NCBI RefSeq assembly: GCF_022539665.2
Contig: NC_081339.1
Coordinates: 8,181,367-8,245,366 of the forward strand
Direction: 5' to 3'
DNA length: 64,000 bases
Origin: Daphnia carinata
Lineage: Eukaryota; Arthropoda; Branchiopoda; Diplostraca; Daphniidae
Position 1 is the stretch's first letter, and every line of letters begins with the position of its first letter. Below the pieces are notes generated by a model. The model worked only from the letters and a program-made list of their open reading frames with translations. It was not told where the DNA came from and did not search any database. The translations under genes and the position numbers were made by a program. Shown here piece after piece: positions 1-10,557 of the stretch.

Positions 1-2200
1 TTTTCATTTACCTGCGGTGGGAGTATTCTTCGTACGTGAAAACCATAGACTTGATACCAGGCCCACCAAAAATAGCAGTTTTCGGCAACGCTCATTTAAT
101 TCCCCGCGATATTCACGGTAATCAAAACACCAGACTTATTTATTATCATTCTAGTAGCAAGGCTAAATCCGGCATCACGTTCATCAAATGGGTATTCTAG
201 AATCCCTGAATCTTCTGCAGGAAAAATGGCCAAAAATGTACGGTCGTATCTTTCGCGTGTGGTTTGGCTCACAAGCTTTCATTGACATATCTTCCCCAGC
301 GTTCATGGAGGTACGCTAAATATAGACATATGAAAAATTTTACAAATAAAAAATTAGCTTTTAAAAACGTTCATGTTCTTGCAATTATTATCCTTTCTAG
401 GAAATTATGTCGAGCCAAAAATTCCTAAACAAAGGCGAAGTTTACGATCCACTGTTGCCGTGGTTGGGCGAAGGACTTCTTACTGCACCAGGTGATATAA
501 CTGATTTAAACGACGACAACTTATCAGAATTATAACCGCTTTTAGTGATTGTCACACCACAGAAAATAAGTGGCGGAAGAGACGACGTTTGCTGACGCCG
601 GCATTTCATTTCCAAATTCTGGATAATTTTTTCGACATCTTTAACAAAAATGCCGACATCCTTTGCCAGCAATTAAGTAACACGCTGTTTAATGGGACAG
701 AAAAGAACCAAACGGAAATAGAAGTATTCCCGTTTCTTAAACGCTGCACTCTTGACATTATCTGCGGTAAACAAATACAAATAGCAAAAAATGTTTATCA
801 TTCAAACAAATATTTATTTGTTTTACAATAGAAGCGGCAATGGGCATACAAGTAAACGCTCAGATTGAAGATACGGAATACATCGTTGCCGTACAAAGGT
901 AGGCAACAAAAAAATAGGGAAGAGATCCAACATCTTGATCTAAAACCGCAAAAAAATATGATTGCAGGTTTTCCTTCTTACTCTTTGAGAAATTTATGTC
1001 GATATGGCGATTTATTCCCGATTGGATGTATTTCTTGAGTGCTGACGGCAAGGAGTACAAAAAGCATTTGAAAGTCATTCATGATTTCACTTCCAAAGTA
1101 TTTCACTCGAAGAGTTTTCATTTCTCTCTTTTGTAATAATTCGTGGCATTTGTTTAGGTGATTAAAGACAGGAAGAAAGAAATCGACCAGGAAATTGAGC
1201 CAACAAACCAAGGAGATGAAAAAGAACCCGAGTTTGGATCGAGTACTAAAAAGCGAATGATTTACTTGGTATTTAAAATTATTTGGTTTTCTCTTCTTAG
1301 AAAAGCGGAGGGCATTTCTGGATTTGATGTTGATCGCTGCCAAACAAGGAGCCGATCTAAGCGAAACTGACATCCGCAATGAAGTTGACACCTTTATGTT
1401 TGAGGTTAACAACCTTACATTTCTTAAGTGAAACTAGGCTTAATAATTTTGTTATCTACTTAGGGTCATGATACAACTGCATCCGCTGCCGTTTGGTTCC
1501 TATATTGCATGGCAACTCATGCAGATCATCAGGTACGAAGGGCTCACGTTTTTTGTGGATACAGGCCCATAAATATAACATTTATAGGAGCGTGTACGAG
1601 AAGAGCTGAATGACGTGTTTGGAGATTCAAATCGTGACTGTACTGCTGAAGATGCAACTAAATTAAAATACTTAGAGCATTGCATCAAAGAGTCCCTTCG
1701 TCTCTATCCCAGCGTACCTAACATCAAGCGCCGTGTTAGTGAAGACATTGTCCTGGAAGGGTACACAATTCCGGCCGGTGCCACCATATCAATGCATATC
1801 TATTCACTTCACCGCAATGAAAAAGTCTTCCCGGACCCATTCGCTTTCAAACCAGAACGATTTGAAAGCGAGCAGTTAATTTCGAGACACCCATTTGCGT
1901 TCGTTCCGTTTAGCGCCGGTCCTCGGAACTGTATCGGTAAGTTTCCGGTTTCCATTCTTCGTTCATTGACCATCGGTTTTTGTTTCGATTTATTTGTTGT
2001 TTTCTTTCGCTTTTTTTTTAGGTCAGAGATTTGCTCTCTTTGAAGAGAAAGTTATCTTGTCTACCTTACTCAGACGATTTCGTTTTGTTTACGACACTGC
2101 CAAGCACGGACCGGCCAAACCGTGCGCCGACTTGATTCTGAAACCTCATCATGGAATGCCCATGATAATTATACCTATTAACCATACTACAAGCTCATAA
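1..2200 (+). CDS. CYP4-family cytochrome P450, 5' end outside window
   Basis: This is a haem-thiolate monooxygenase of the CYP4 clan, expected in the endoplasmic reticulum membrane and acting on fatty acids, hormones or xenobiotics. Eleven exons read continuously: <1-117, 201-310, 401-491, 563-766, 832-898, 968-1097, 1158-1242, 1301-1404, 1464-1532, 1588-1936 and 2022-2200, giving 500 visible residues. Seen in order: the end of a membrane anchor, the proline hinge LIPGPPK, the C-helix block [14 protein letters not shown], the I-helix GHDTT (split from the preceding Glu by an intron), the K-helix KESLR, FKPERF, and the haem loop [11 protein letters not shown] with the axial Cys, which is split from GQRFALFE by an intron. 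Only the N-terminal anchor, roughly 20-30 residues, is missing. All catalytic motifs are intact. The subfamily cannot be fixed by eye; CYP4C-like is a guess. Confidence 0.93.
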
Positions 2201-2471
2201 TCCCACGTTGCTGTGTTGGTCATAACAATACGTTTTTGTAGTACGCGCGGCTAATTCTTGTATCACATTACGTAAACGCATGTTTAATCTTGTGCAATTG
2301 AATTCATTGAAATTTTCGTTTCATTTGTCTCATGTACGAAACTCACACAATTCCGGTTATTGGCTTTAAAAACCCACGTGGTTCATGTTTGTCTGTTACA
2401 CCACAAGAACTGCAATCCTGTTTCTGATGCAAAAAGCGGAGCCAGCTATTTACACGGGGCTTTTTAGGTGC

Positions 2472-2477
2472 AATAAA
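2472..2477 (+). terminator. poly(A) signal of the P450 gene
   Basis: AATAAA lies about 270 bases after the P450 stop codon. The stretch between the two convergent genes (2201-2596) otherwise shows only 3' untranslated sequence. Confidence 0.55.
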
Positions 2478-2516
2478 AGAAACAGCAAACATGGATTAAA
2501 ATGTAACTGACTATCG

Positions 2517-2522
2517 TTTATT
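2517..2522 (-). terminator. poly(A) signal of the 2597-6053 gene
   Basis: TTTATT on the plus strand reads AATAAA on the minus strand. It lies about 75 bases past the stop of the minus-strand gene and about 40 bases from the signal of the convergent P450, so the two transcripts probably end within the same few dozen bases. Confidence 0.5.
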
Positions 2523-2596
2523 CGCAACCACCAAAACTAAGCATATTGGCGTATGATGAGCTATGTATATATAAATGAAATGGACAAACGATTGAT

Positions 2597-5500
2597 TTAT
2601 GGATAATAGCCAGAACGAAGTCCTCTGTTATAAAACGACCTTCTGGTTCCCGATTTTAACGAATCGGTATCTGAACGATCGATGTGTGGACCAATAGAAA
2701 TGAGCTGCACAGACTCAGAAGCCTCTGTTTCTTGATCGGCAAAAATTGAATGCGCAACTGGTCTCGAACGAAGCTCCACCAATTCCGAAGCGGCAGCATC
2801 GACTGACTTCTCTTTACTGACCGGGCTACTACCGGCATCACCACCACTACTTTTAATGCCATCGCCACCACTAGTTGAAGCTGTCAAACTTGTAATGGAC
2901 GCCGTTCCAGGCGTTGGACCAGATGCATCAACCGAAGACAGACCGGACAAAAGCGTGCCAAACTGAGATGGATTAATAGTGGCCTGATTCGAAGGTAAGC
3001 TTTCCGATGTGGCTGCAGATGCACCTGGTGGCTGATAAGCCACGCCTTGTTGTTGGAACTGCACCACCTGAACAGGATACAGCCCTGATCCAGATCCCGT
3101 ATTACTGCTCACGAGTTGGTACGGTTGCTGCTGAGATGGCGCGTAAAACTGCTGCTGCTGCTGAGACGGATAGCTTTGGGGTTGCTGAGAATAGGATGGC
3201 TGAGGTTGGGCAAAGGATTGAGGTTGTTGCTGTACAAGGTTAAAAGAAGGATATCCTTGTGAGTATGAAGAGAATCCTTGCGAAGGGAAGCTCGCTGTTG
3301 TCTGGATCTGCGACGATGCTTGAACCGATGATGGATGAACAAAGTCGTTAAAGGCCTGTTGATAACCTGACGGCTGCTGAAAGCTAGGAGCTTGTTGAAT
3401 CCCGAACTGGTGGCCTCCTCCCGATCCACCAAAGCTTGCTAAAAGTGATAACCCTTGAGTGATGGCGTTTGAATCACCCACTGGTGGCCCAGTTGGACTA
3501 TAATGTAGCGTACCGTCAAATCCATTTTGGAAGTTCGAAAACTGACCTTGTCCTCCGGAACCCGCGAACAATCCCCCACTGTACAAGTAAGGATTCTGCT
3601 GCCCTCCGAAATCGCCGCCTCCACCACCGCCCTGATGGCCCCCACCGCCGAAGCTTCCTGGGTATCCTCCAAAATTGTTGGACTGAAACTGCTGTTGCGG
3701 AAAATTCGATGATTGGAAATTAAATCCTCCCTGATGTTGACCAACTCCTGAACCAAACGATCCGTCAAAAGAAGAAACTTCCAAGGGTCCTCGTTGAACG
3801 GAAACCGGTTGATTTGACGGCTCTGGTAGGCTAGTTGAATTAGCTATGGTTGATGGAAGGGACGATGATTTGCTAATCTCGGATCCGGATAGAAATGATG
3901 ATCTATTCGCCTCTTTGGCTATGACAGTGTGACCAGTTGTGATTTCTGGTTGCACAAAGATCGTTTTCTCGGTTATTGGATTGAAGCTGGGTGTCGGTAA
4001 CACCGGCAGCGTGAAACTGGGTTCGCTGGTCGTCGTAGATGACGGTGTAGAAGTTGTCGGTGCATCAACAGAAGTGGAAGGTTGGCTGTTGTTGAGGATT
4101 TGAGCCGATGCTGATGTCACAACCAAAAGCTGTTTCAAAGTGGTTTCGATATCATCGAACTTTTCCAATTCCGGAACCGATAAAGTAGATTTGATTGTGG
4201 CTACAGTGCTACTTATGCTTTTAGGCTGAATGGGTGAAGGATGTTGAATAGAAGTCGGTGTGGGAATAGTGGATGTTGGATCAGCAACGAAATCTTTTCC
4301 AGTAAACTTTTTAATCAATTCCTCGATAGAAAGTGGTGGTGGGAGAGTTGACGTTGTCGATGAACCGTCACTGGAAGGCAATTCAAATGATGGATATTTT
4401 GGATTTGGAACGAAATCGGTCACCGGATCAGTGGTCGAAGTGGCCAATACGAGCAAATCGTTACTAGTGCTACTTCCTGGTACAACTTCTTTGTTGTTTG
4501 CTTCGCTGGCAGCAATGTCTGGCTTCTGAATTTGGGTAGCTTCTTCGTCGAAGAACTTCTGATGGCTACTACCTGTATCCTTTTGAGCTTTGAAAGTTGA
4601 AGCTGAATGAAACTGAGAAATGTATTTAGATAGACGTGGAGATTTTTGTATGGGGCTGGGCGTAGTGCTGGTCGATGTGGCGAATCGAAGACGCGAAGGC
4701 GGAGGGAAGTCGTAGCCAATGACCACTGTTTCTGTTGTCATGTCATCGTTGGGGTAAACAATCGGGACAAACCCGCCAGGACGGCCGAATTTCTCACGTG
4801 AAATGGTTGAAGGGAAGCTACCAAGTGATGGCCCAAGTCTGTTTGGACTCAACGACGGCCTCGGTTGAATTGGTCGGAACCCCCCTATCCGAGTCTTCGG
4901 CGATTCATAATCTGGTGCCTGATATACGAACCGATTTGAAGTTCCACTCGGTCGATTGGCAGCAAATGAATCTTGTTTTTCAGTGGTAGTTCCGATTTGT
5001 CCCAAACTTGTTGAATGATTTACGTTTTTAGATTCAAATGAACGTGATGGCGATTTACCGGAAGGGAGTTTGGTTCCGTTGACCCTTCGATCTAACAATT
5101 TCGATTGAAATTTTTTTATGAACGTTGGCCTTGGCGTTGTAGTCGATCGAAGCTTGTTCGTGAACTCTTGACGTCGATGGACAGATGCTGGGTCCGAGGC
5201 GTTCCAGTTACGAAATTTGACAGGTTTACCTATAGGTGTATTAGAGGTGGTGGAAGCAACGTCAGCAGATCTTTTAGGTAAACGTCGGACTGGCATTCGA
5301 TGCCTTATCCTGTTAATGGCACGCCGCCGACTTCCACCCCTGTCTTCTTGTGCTACGGAAGAAGGCGAAACGTTTTCTTGATTTTCGGTTGGTCTCTGTT
5401 GGAATTGTTGATTTTTGATGACTTTACTCAGGTCGAATTCCGGCGTAGGTGGATCTTCTGGAACTGCAACGCCAGCATCAAGAAAGGGAAGTGAAAGGTT

Positions 5501-6053
5501 AAGCATCTGCAGTGAGACCAGGAAATGCGAAGGATACGGTAGTTCCAGCAGGAAGGAAGTATTGGGTGCCGCCGAACCGATTGGTTCGTTTGCGGATGGA
5601 CTGGGTTGTAGAATTAAAGGCTCGACCGGTTGTTGTACGAAAGATGATTCTTCCACAGTGGATGGAAATTCGTCTCCTTCTTTGCTGGAACGGATCTTCC
5701 GATGATATCGTTTGGTGGCTAACCGATACTCCTTGACCTCGTGATCGTTAACTAAGTCACCCGCCACCATAGCCACAGCCAAACCTTTCAATAATTAATG
5801 AATTATTAGCACATTAAAAAAATATTCGCACTTAATTGAAAGGCTCTAGCCACTCATTCATGCTATTATGAATATCACCAATCGTCTGTTTACTATGCGT
5901 ATTTCAACTGAGTGTAAACACATGAACTTTGAATTCCAACAAGTCGTTCAAAAGGGTAAAGAATATTCCAGGGTACATTACATTAGACTGCAATAATGAA
6001 AGAAATACTGTGCAACGTAACTTACTGTAGCAAAGGAGATTCAGAAATTTCAT
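2597..6053 (-). CDS. secreted Ser/Thr/Pro-, Gly- and Gln-rich protein, function unknown
   Basis: Two exons: 6053-6026 encodes the first nine codons and 5784-2597 the rest, 1071 residues in all. The short first exon was chosen because it gives a signal peptide (MKFLNLLCYSLAVAMVAG) across a phase-1 intron; the internal Met in the large exon would lose it. After the signal come a basic stretch rich in Arg (around residues 160-180), a long Ser/Thr/Pro region with many TTTS-like runs (about 340-650, a candidate for O-glycosylation), a Gly-rich block with GGGG runs (about 710-790), and a Gln/Ser/Tyr-rich tail with poly-Gln. No conserved enzyme or cuticle (Rebers-Riddiford) domain is visible. An extracellular matrix or cuticle-associated role is inferred from composition only. 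Confidence 0.8.
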
Positions 6054-6643
6054 CCTGATCTCACTGATCAGCAAATGGCATACAAGGGTTCAGCCGTCAC
6101 TGCCTAAGAATGGCACGAACAGAGCTCCAGCAGCTTTTATCAGCTCGGCTCAGCTCTTGAATCAGTTCACTTGTTTCTCTTGAATGTTTAGAAGATAGAT
6201 TCTCTTCTGTTTGTTGCCAGCATCAGACGCACGCTTGAATGCGTCCATTGAATGTCACTATCAACCGCTTTCCAAGTCGACCTACTTCATGGCGGATTAT
6301 TTGAATCACTGGCTACGACATAAAAGAAGTCACCAAGAGAGAAAATAAGAAGAAGTGATAACAATAATTGTTTAAAACATTTCCGGATTGGTTGGACAAG
6401 AGAAGAAATTCGATGGTGTTCCGGACTAATTAGAACTGCGCGCTGTGGGATCAGTGACTTATTCGTGATTGGCTAGCATCAATGAGATCGTCCGTTGACA
6501 TCGACTGCAACTAGTAGCATAGTATTCATAGCGGTACATGGTGTATTAACAGTGCATTTAGTATCTTTCACCCGAGAGGGAAAGCGATTCTTACCCAGCA
6601 TGCCCGGACTTTCTCTTTCTCAATTCTGTTCAACTACCACTGC

Positions 6644-6650
6644 TATAAAG
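6644..6650 (+). promoter_or_regulatory. TATA box of the glycine-rich gene at 6727
   Basis: TATAAAG lies 77-83 bases upstream of the ATG. This fits a start about 30 bases downstream and a short 5' leader. The rest of the spacer after the divergent gene (6054-6643) shows nothing recognisable. Confidence 0.45.
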
Positions 6651-6726
6651 GTAAAGGGCTTTGACCAATTAATAACGATTCGTTTTGACATTGTCACAGG
6701 GAGTCGACAGCGTAAGACTGATTGCC

Positions 6727-7417
6727 ATGAAGTTCCTCTGTATCTTTTTCTTAGGTAAGTTCGAATCATTAAAATCACTATTGACCGTTTATTTCCGCGA
6801 AAGGGCGTCAATTAATCTGGCCCACTCGCCTACGAATATTGATTAAATAATCGTCAGGTTTTGCGGTCGCCCTAAGCCAGGCGCAAGATGAATCCTTCCC
6901 TTTGCCCTATCAAAACCGGGTAGGTCAACTGTCTCTTGTTTTCTCTTGTTTAAAAACATGTTAGCGGTAGAGAATTAAAGTCCTGTAATCAATAAGCTAT
7001 CAAATCACCTGAGCCTTATTAACCATTTTAATTTATTGAGCCTTACTAATTTACCTCTCATTGGAATACCGATTCAAGTTCCGTCGTGGTGCGGCGGCAT
7101 CGCCGGCCTCAGCAGGTGGCTACAATATCGGTAACAAAGGTTCAACTTACAGCGTATCTTCGGCACTAGGTAAGCGATGGCATTAATCAAACAGTATATA
7201 AACTTGTAGTTAACTTTTTGTATTTTCCAACTTATTAGGAGCATACAACACTTTCACCGGGAACATCGGTGTTCAGGGAGCGTACGGTGCTGCCACATAC
7301 GATTTAGGGGCTGCTTTGGGGGCCTTCGGTCCTTATTTGAATGAAGGTGGAGGTGGCGGAGGCAGCGGGGGCAATTCGTACGGATACGGTGGCTCTTTCT
7401 TCAGCAATAAATATTAA
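6727..7417 (+). CDS. small glycine-rich secreted protein
   Basis: Four exons, 6727-6754, 6858-6919, 7079-7169 and 7239-7417, join in frame to 119 residues. A signal peptide (MKFLCIFFLGFAVALSQAQ) is split by the first intron, as in several small arthropod secreted proteins. The mature part is Ala/Gly/Tyr/Ser rich (GGYNIGNKGSTYSV; GAYGAATYDLGAALGAFGPY) and ends in a Gly run and the tail SFFSNKY. There is no Cys and no Rebers-Riddiford consensus. A structural role in cuticle, silk-like secretion or extracellular coat is inferred from composition only. It resembles the gene at 41938 in layout (signal exon plus Gly/Ala exons), but the sequences are not close enough to call them duplicates. Confidence 0.82.
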
Positions 7418-7546
7418 ATACCACTTACCTTGCGCCGGACGCAACATCCGCCTACTTTATGTTCTGAAACATTTGTTATCTTCCCTCACATAAGTTAAGG
7501 GATTCGTTCTTTTGGCCACGGGTTCCGACTTTTTTACACCATATTA

Positions 7547-7552
7547 AATAAA
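7547..7552 (+). terminator. poly(A) signal after the glycine-rich gene
   Basis: AATAAA lies 130 bases after the stop codon of the gene ending at 7417. Confidence 0.55.
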
Positions 7553-7630
7553 TGAAGTATCCATTGGTCGCTTGTTTCACTATCAATACGTAAATATTTC
7601 TTAAAAGTACTATGTGTGTATGGTAGAACT

Positions 7631-8363
7631 TTAAACTGAAGGACGTTGAGTTTTTCTATAAGCCTTCGCTAACGGAAGAAGTTTGTCTTTACGAAGCCCG
7701 TTAGAACAGAAAGATCTTATGGAAAGCAAATTTATTTTTCCACTGATCACACCCCACTAGAATGATAATAAATTGAGAAAAATATATGCAAGAATTGGCT
7801 AAAATATCGTACGAGATGTTATTAATTATATTTGCGTTTACAGCATGTACGGTTCCATGGGGACATTGGCAAATGTTAGGTGAGACGCAGCGGCCACCAT
7901 TCAAGCACGGCTGGTCACAGACAGCTAAATAAAAAAAAAATAATTCAATTAAAGAAGATTATAATTTTCAACTTCCCTATAACAAGGAATTTTTCGAGAA
8001 GGGCATAGGTTTAAAGGTTAAATTAGGAACAAAAAATCGTGAGTTCGTTGACATACGCGTTTGGCATCGTTCTCCGGTGCGTCCAGCCCGGCATGCACAA
8101 CGATAAGGCGCAATACACGTGCCTCCATGTAAACAAGGCAGAATGCAATGAGCTAAAAATATAGCCAATAAGGTCATTTTAATAAACACTATTTCATTCA
8201 TTGTTCGTTAGCTACTAATAAAAAAAATTGCAGCAGGCAGAACACGAAAAAAATAACAAGATGCAGAATATTGCAGGTTGTATCAACAATTCCCTTTACC
8301 GTGTTGACAACGATCTCCGCTATAACCGGGAGAACAAGAACATATCGGACCTAACCCGAGGCC
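7631..8363 (-). CDS. EGF-repeat protein fragment (WIF1/VWDE-type EGFs), 5' part missing
   Basis: Four exons join in frame: 8363-8300, 8152-8057, 7924-7851 and 7756-7631 (the last is less certain). They encode the second half of one EGF repeat ([13 protein letters not shown]), one complete repeat ([19 protein letters not shown] and [10 protein letters not shown]), and a third that is complete through [18 protein letters not shown] but lacks its last Cys in this model. The first two introns are phase 1 and fall between repeats, as expected for EGF arrays. The spacing matches the compact EGF type of WIF1/Shifted, VWDE and similar secreted proteins. No start codon, signal peptide or upstream exon was found, so the gene is truncated, rearranged or a pseudogene. 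An alternative donor at 7841 would change the last repeat. Confidence 0.55.
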
Positions 8364-8409
8364 CTGTATTCATAGTGGTAAAAAGTGCTCCTTGACTCCA
8401 ACAGGCTAC

Positions 8410-10557
8410 GTTCACGTAACTACTAAAGCCCCACATCCAAAGCACCTGTGACTTAGTTTAGGTAGATGAACTTCATCACCACTAGGGTAGATTTCTTCTA
8501 TTAGGAGAATCAACTAATACCACCAAGCGGATACTATCAACTTGATGATCCCTCCCAAAGAAGCCTAGTCTATAGGCCATCAGATACTTTGAACAAGCTT
8601 TACTATTCGTCAAGGCGGTTATGGAAGAAGTGTAAATCCGGTTAGGTTCTCAATGCTCAATCTCAACGCATGGAGAGGCCCTTTTACTTGTTTCTTCACC
8701 GTTTGTTCAGCACCTTATTACATGAGTTTGTTTCCGGAAACTCAACTCACGGGAACCGTAACGGTGACGCAATGCCTTGTGAACCGCGACTCACAACTGG
8801 ATCAGGAGATGGCCACCACGGCTCCACTAAGCAGAGGCACACACAAGTTTTTTATACGTGTATTTCAGCACGAAAACCGCGTTTGTAAGAAGTTGCGGGA
8901 GTCCCGAACAGTGATTCGTTTTTAGTGTCAAGAAATGAGTTTCGTAAGAAATTGTTTAATGAACTTTGTTTAACTTTTAATTCTGATTTAGAAAATACAA
9001 ATAGTTTTCAAATTGTTTAGTTATATCTTTCTATTATTATAAAATAACTGATGGGAACCCCCATCCCCCTTGCTCTTCCTCATCTTATTCGTATGATAAA
9101 ATATTCCATGATTTCATCAAATTTGTTCCGCGCAAACCCTTCCGGTGGTGGTTGCCACAATCTTCCGGATTACCAAATAGTACGAAAGCTGCAAAAAAAA
9201 TGTACTATATTTAGTTTATTTTATAATGTCATATCTTGATAAGAAATGGTTTTAATTCAGATGACCGATGTTATAGTTAAACGCAACAAATAAGTTTTCT
9301 ACATTCGATCTACGGCTTATATTTGCCACGAAACAAGGAAGCTTGATGATTGGGAAGACCAATTAGAGAGCGTTGGTGCTTTAGCCTCGTGAAGAAAATA
9401 ACGTATCACTGAAAACTTCCACTTATCACACCTGTGAGGTGTGACAAAAGAAAACAATGACTGATCCGATATCACTTGGTACAAACATTCACAATCATAA
9501 ATTATTTTATTTGTTATCGCTTTACAGAAATGAATAAAAGTCAAAGCTCTTTTTTATTTATTAGTTTTTCCATCCTAGAAATTATACAGCCTACTGTTGC
9601 AGTCTAAGCTAAGGAGAGTGCTTGAAGCCTTGAGAACATGAAAATAGCATTCCTGGCCTTCATAATGAGTTGCCAGGGTTAATGAGCTATGCAGTTTTAC
9701 ATAAAAACTACTTGGACATCTGAGGATGATTCTTCTTGTAGGTTGATCTAGGAAAATAACATCAACAACTGTCGCACTTCCAAGCTAAAGGCGAGGGAAT
9801 CCAAAACAAAATATTTAATAAACACAATTTCATGAATGCTTTTCATATGTTTTTACCTCTCCAAAAATTTTCTTTATTGCATTTGTGACGCACAATTTTA
9901 TTAATTCCTTTGTGAATAAAGGTTGTTTCTTTCCTGAGTTATCTCCAAAATCCCTGCCAATCATTCAGTATGAAAAAATGTTATTGTCTATGAGTATTAG
10001 CAGAAAAAATGTAAGTTTACAATTGAGTGTCGACGTAAAAGTATTTATCAGGCAAGGTTCTTCTCCCAGTTTTGATGGTTGCAGCATTTTTATCGTTTTT
10101 ACTTATTTCATTTCGCATTTTGATTTTTTGGTTTGTTTTTGTTTCGTATGAGTTTTAGCGGCATCTATCGCTGCTATTGCTTGGGAACTAAAAGTCACAA
10201 ATAATTATACGAGGTGACGCTACGGCGTAGCGTACCCTATCCTTTGGTTTCTAATTTAATTAAAACACCAAAGTTGTAAGAAAAATAACAATTTATAGAT
10301 TTTGAACCTTCCATGATTTGCAAAAATAATTTTAAAGAAATCAATAATATAGAAAGAATTTTAATATTTTGCCGATATAACAATCGACAATCGTCTTGGA
10401 TTTTTTTCTACAGCGCCTTAGTATAGCAGTCGATGGTGCGACATCGGAAATAAAGGGGGGTGGGGAGGATAAGAATATTTTCGTTCCAGAGGTCTAAATA
10501 AAGAATTAGTGAATCTCAGTGGCTTCTATGAGCCATCTGCTCGGAACAAACGTAAAA
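8410..10557. other. spacer without a recognisable gene
   Basis: Several short open frames occur (for example 8653-8925 on the plus strand), but none shows family resemblance, splice continuity or a signal peptide. The only structured spot noticed is a short near-palindrome, gacgctacggcgtagcgt, near 10215. The right end should contain the promoter and 5' leader of the ENOX gene. Confidence 0.5.

Noticed and set aside
8653-8925. Plus-strand open frame of 90 residues
   Set aside because: No signal peptide, domain or splice continuity in any frame, and it does not join to the EGF fragment nearby.
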